Program-made: the position numbers and the translations under genes
The notes under the pieces: generated by a model
Seen by the model: only the letters and a program-made list of their open reading frames with translations
The model's database searches: none
Told to the model about the DNA's origin: nothing
DNA from: CAZOGW01 sp964579415
GTDB lineage: Bacteria > Actinomycetota > Acidimicrobiia > Spongiisociales > UBA5794
Assembly (NCBI GenBank): GCA_964579415.1
Contig: CAZOGW010000143.1
Coordinates: 1-7,155, forward strand
Length of the DNA stretch: 7,155 nt
Direction: 5' to 3'
In this document: in pieces, positions 5,738 to 7,155 of the stretch
How positions within the stretch are numbered: position 1 is the first letter of the stretch
Layout of the letters: every line of letters starts with the position of its first letter

Positions 5738-7155
5738 GTGAAGCGTAAGACAAAGATCATCGCCACTCTCGGCCCGGCGGTGGAGTCCTACGAGTCGGTG
5801 CGAGACCTGATCACCGCCGGGATGGACGTCGCCCGCCTCAACTTCTCTCACGGGACTCACGAGACCCACCAGCGGTTCTTCGACTGGGTGCGGCGCGCCT
5901 CGGACGAGTGCGAGCGGGCGGTCGCCGTACTTCAGGACATCCAGGGGCCCCGCATCCGCATCGGCACCTTCCCCACCCAGTCGATGACGCTGGTGGCCGG
6001 CGAGGACGTCGTCCTTGTCCCCGGGGAAGGGGAGGGTGGTGCCGGCCGCATCCACGTCGGCTACCTCGACGCCGCCGACCTGTCGCCGGGCGCGCCGGTC
6101 CTCATCTCCGACGGTCTGGTGGTCCTCGAGGTCGTCAGCCAGAGGGGTTCCGAGGTGCGATGCCGTGTCGTCGAGGGCGGCATCGTCAGCGACCACAAGG
6201 GGGTCGCCTTCCCGGGGACGCCGCTCAAGGTCCCATCGGTCACCGAGAAGGACGAGGTGGACATCGACTTCGGCGCCTCCCTCGGTGTCGACTTCGTGGG
6301 CGCATCGTTCGTGTCCTCCGCCGCCGACATCCGCCGCATCCGTGCCCGGGTGCCGGGTACGCCGGTGGTGGCCAAGATCGAGAGTGCCGTCGGCTACCGG
6401 AACCTCGACGACATCCTCGAAGAGGCGCACGCCACCATGGTGGCTCGCGGCGATCTCGGCGTGGAACTGTCGATGGAGAGCGTCCCCCGGGCACAGAAGG
6501 ACATCATCCGGCGCACCAATGCCCACGCCCGGGTGTCCATCACCGCCACCGAGATGCTGGAGTCGATGACCCACTCGCCGCGGCCCACCCGTGCCGAGGT
6601 CACCGACGTCGCCGGCGCGGTCATCGACGGCACCGACGCGGTGATGCTCTCTGCCGAGACGGCGGTGGGCCAGTACCCGGTGCGCGCCATCGAGATGATG
6701 GACCGCATCTGCCGGGAGGCGGAACTGAGCCCCGAGTACGGCCGCGGCCCTGACATCCGGTTCCTCGAGGACCGGGCCCGGTTCGCCTCGGCCACCGCCC
6801 AGGCCTGCGTCGACGCCGCCACCAACCTGGGCCTCACCGCCATCGTGGCCTTCACCGAGAGTGGGTCGACGGCGCGGCTCATCTCCAAGTACCGGCCCCG
6901 TGCCGATATCTTCGCCTTCACCCCCCATGAGCGTACCTGGCGCCGTATGGCCCTCTACGCAGGTGTGACGCCGTTCCCGTTCCACCCGGTGGAGTCGACG
7001 GACGAGATGATCCTCTATGCCGAGCAGAGCCTGGTCGCCTCCGGTGTGGTCAAGCCCGGCGACGGTGTGGTGATGGCCGCCGGGATCCCGCCCAATCAGA
7101 GCGCCTCCACCAACCTGATGAAGTTGCATTCCGTGGGGTCGACGACTGTGGGAGT
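5738..7155 (+). CDS. pyk: Pyruvate kinase (3' end beyond the window)
   Basis: This is the glycolytic enzyme that moves phosphate from phosphoenolpyruvate to ADP, giving pyruvate and ATP in the cytoplasm. The 472 codons present are close to full family length, so only a few C-terminal residues are missing. Motifs seen are RLNFSHG at 33-39, DIQGPRIRIG at 67-76, ISDG at 123-126 (the small B domain), KGVAFPG at 154-160, AKIES at 212-216 (catalytic K213 and metal ligand E215), VARGDLGVE at 235-243, TATEMLESM at 269-277, and DGTDAVMLSAETAVGQYP at 297-314. The allosteric-type C-terminal domain follows from about 345. The GTG at 5738 is the first possible start, since an in-frame TAA lies at 5726. 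The IQ-R-I pattern around 68-75 is of the kind associated with K+-independent enzymes. TATEML has Glu where Gln is usual. It is divergent from the six-gene operon. Confidence 0.96.
   Translation, partial: MKRKTKIIATLGPAVESYESVRDLITAGMDVARLNFSHGTHETHQRFFDWVRRASDECERAVAVLQDIQGPRIRIGTFPTQSMTLVAGEDVVLVPGEGEGGAGRIHVGYLDAADLSPGAPVLISDGLVVLEVVSQRGSEVRCRVVEGGIVSDHKGVAFPGTPLKVPSVTEKDEVDIDFGASLGVDFVGASFVSSAADIRRIRARVPGTPVVAKIESAVGYRNLDDILEEAHATMVARGDLGVELSMESVPRAQKDIIRRTNAHARVSITATEMLESMTHSPRPTRAEVTDVAGAVIDGTDAVMLSAETAVGQYPVRAIEMMDRICREAELSPEYGRGPDIRFLEDRARFASATAQACVDAATNLGLTAIVAFTESGSTARLISKYRPRADIFAFTPHERTWRRMALYAGVTPFPFHPVESTDEMILYAEQSLVASGVVKPGDGVVMAAGIPPNQSASTNLMKLHSVGSTTVG

Noticed and set aside
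5654..7129. Long minus-strand open frame (491 codons) opposite pyruvate kinase
   Set aside because: The plus strand encodes full-length pyruvate kinase motifs. The opposite frame is a Gly/His/Asp-rich shadow with no domain.

Overview
The window is GC-rich, densely coding DNA from what looks like an actinobacterium. That assignment is an inference from the base composition, the GTG starts, a coenzyme F420 gene (cofC/fbiD type), a septum-formation-domain membrane protein and a leaderless-looking promoter. I cannot name the species. An uncultured or acidimicrobial-type lineage is possible but not shown.

Layout. Six genes lie head to tail on the minus strand, reading from about 5657 down to 167: a VOC/methylmalonyl-CoA-epimerase-like protein, a CofC-type guanylyltransferase (4-nt overlap), a PIG-L/LmbE deacetylase (22-nt gap containing a repeat hairpin), an SDR-family protein (21-nt gap), a septum-formation-domain membrane protein (6-nt gap) and a CopB-type P1B-3 copper ATPase (16-nt gap or a short overlap, depending on its start). 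The tight spacing suggests one operon, with a GC-rich hairpin just past the ATPase stop. An 80-nt divergent intergenic region separates this cluster from pyruvate kinase on the plus strand, which runs to the right edge and lacks only its extreme C-terminus. No gene-free stretch exceeds 300 bases; positions 1-166 hold the hairpin and nothing else I can support.

Function. The operon does not form one obvious pathway. It mixes cofactor synthesis (F420), acyl-CoA or small-molecule isomerisation, deacetylation, a probable nucleotide-binding SDR protein, an envelope protein and copper export. There is no mobile element, CRISPR array, defence island or RNA gene that I can support, and I do not see a new multi-gene system. 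The points worth a second look are local. The SDR protein has Phe in place of the catalytic Tyr. A 14-bp tandem repeat makes a hairpin that carries the cofC stop codon. The copper ATPase may start at ATT. The pyk promoter places its predicted transcription start exactly on the GTG codon. Pyruvate kinase has a K+-independent-type signature, and the epimerase-like protein has Gln where a metal-binding Glu is expected.
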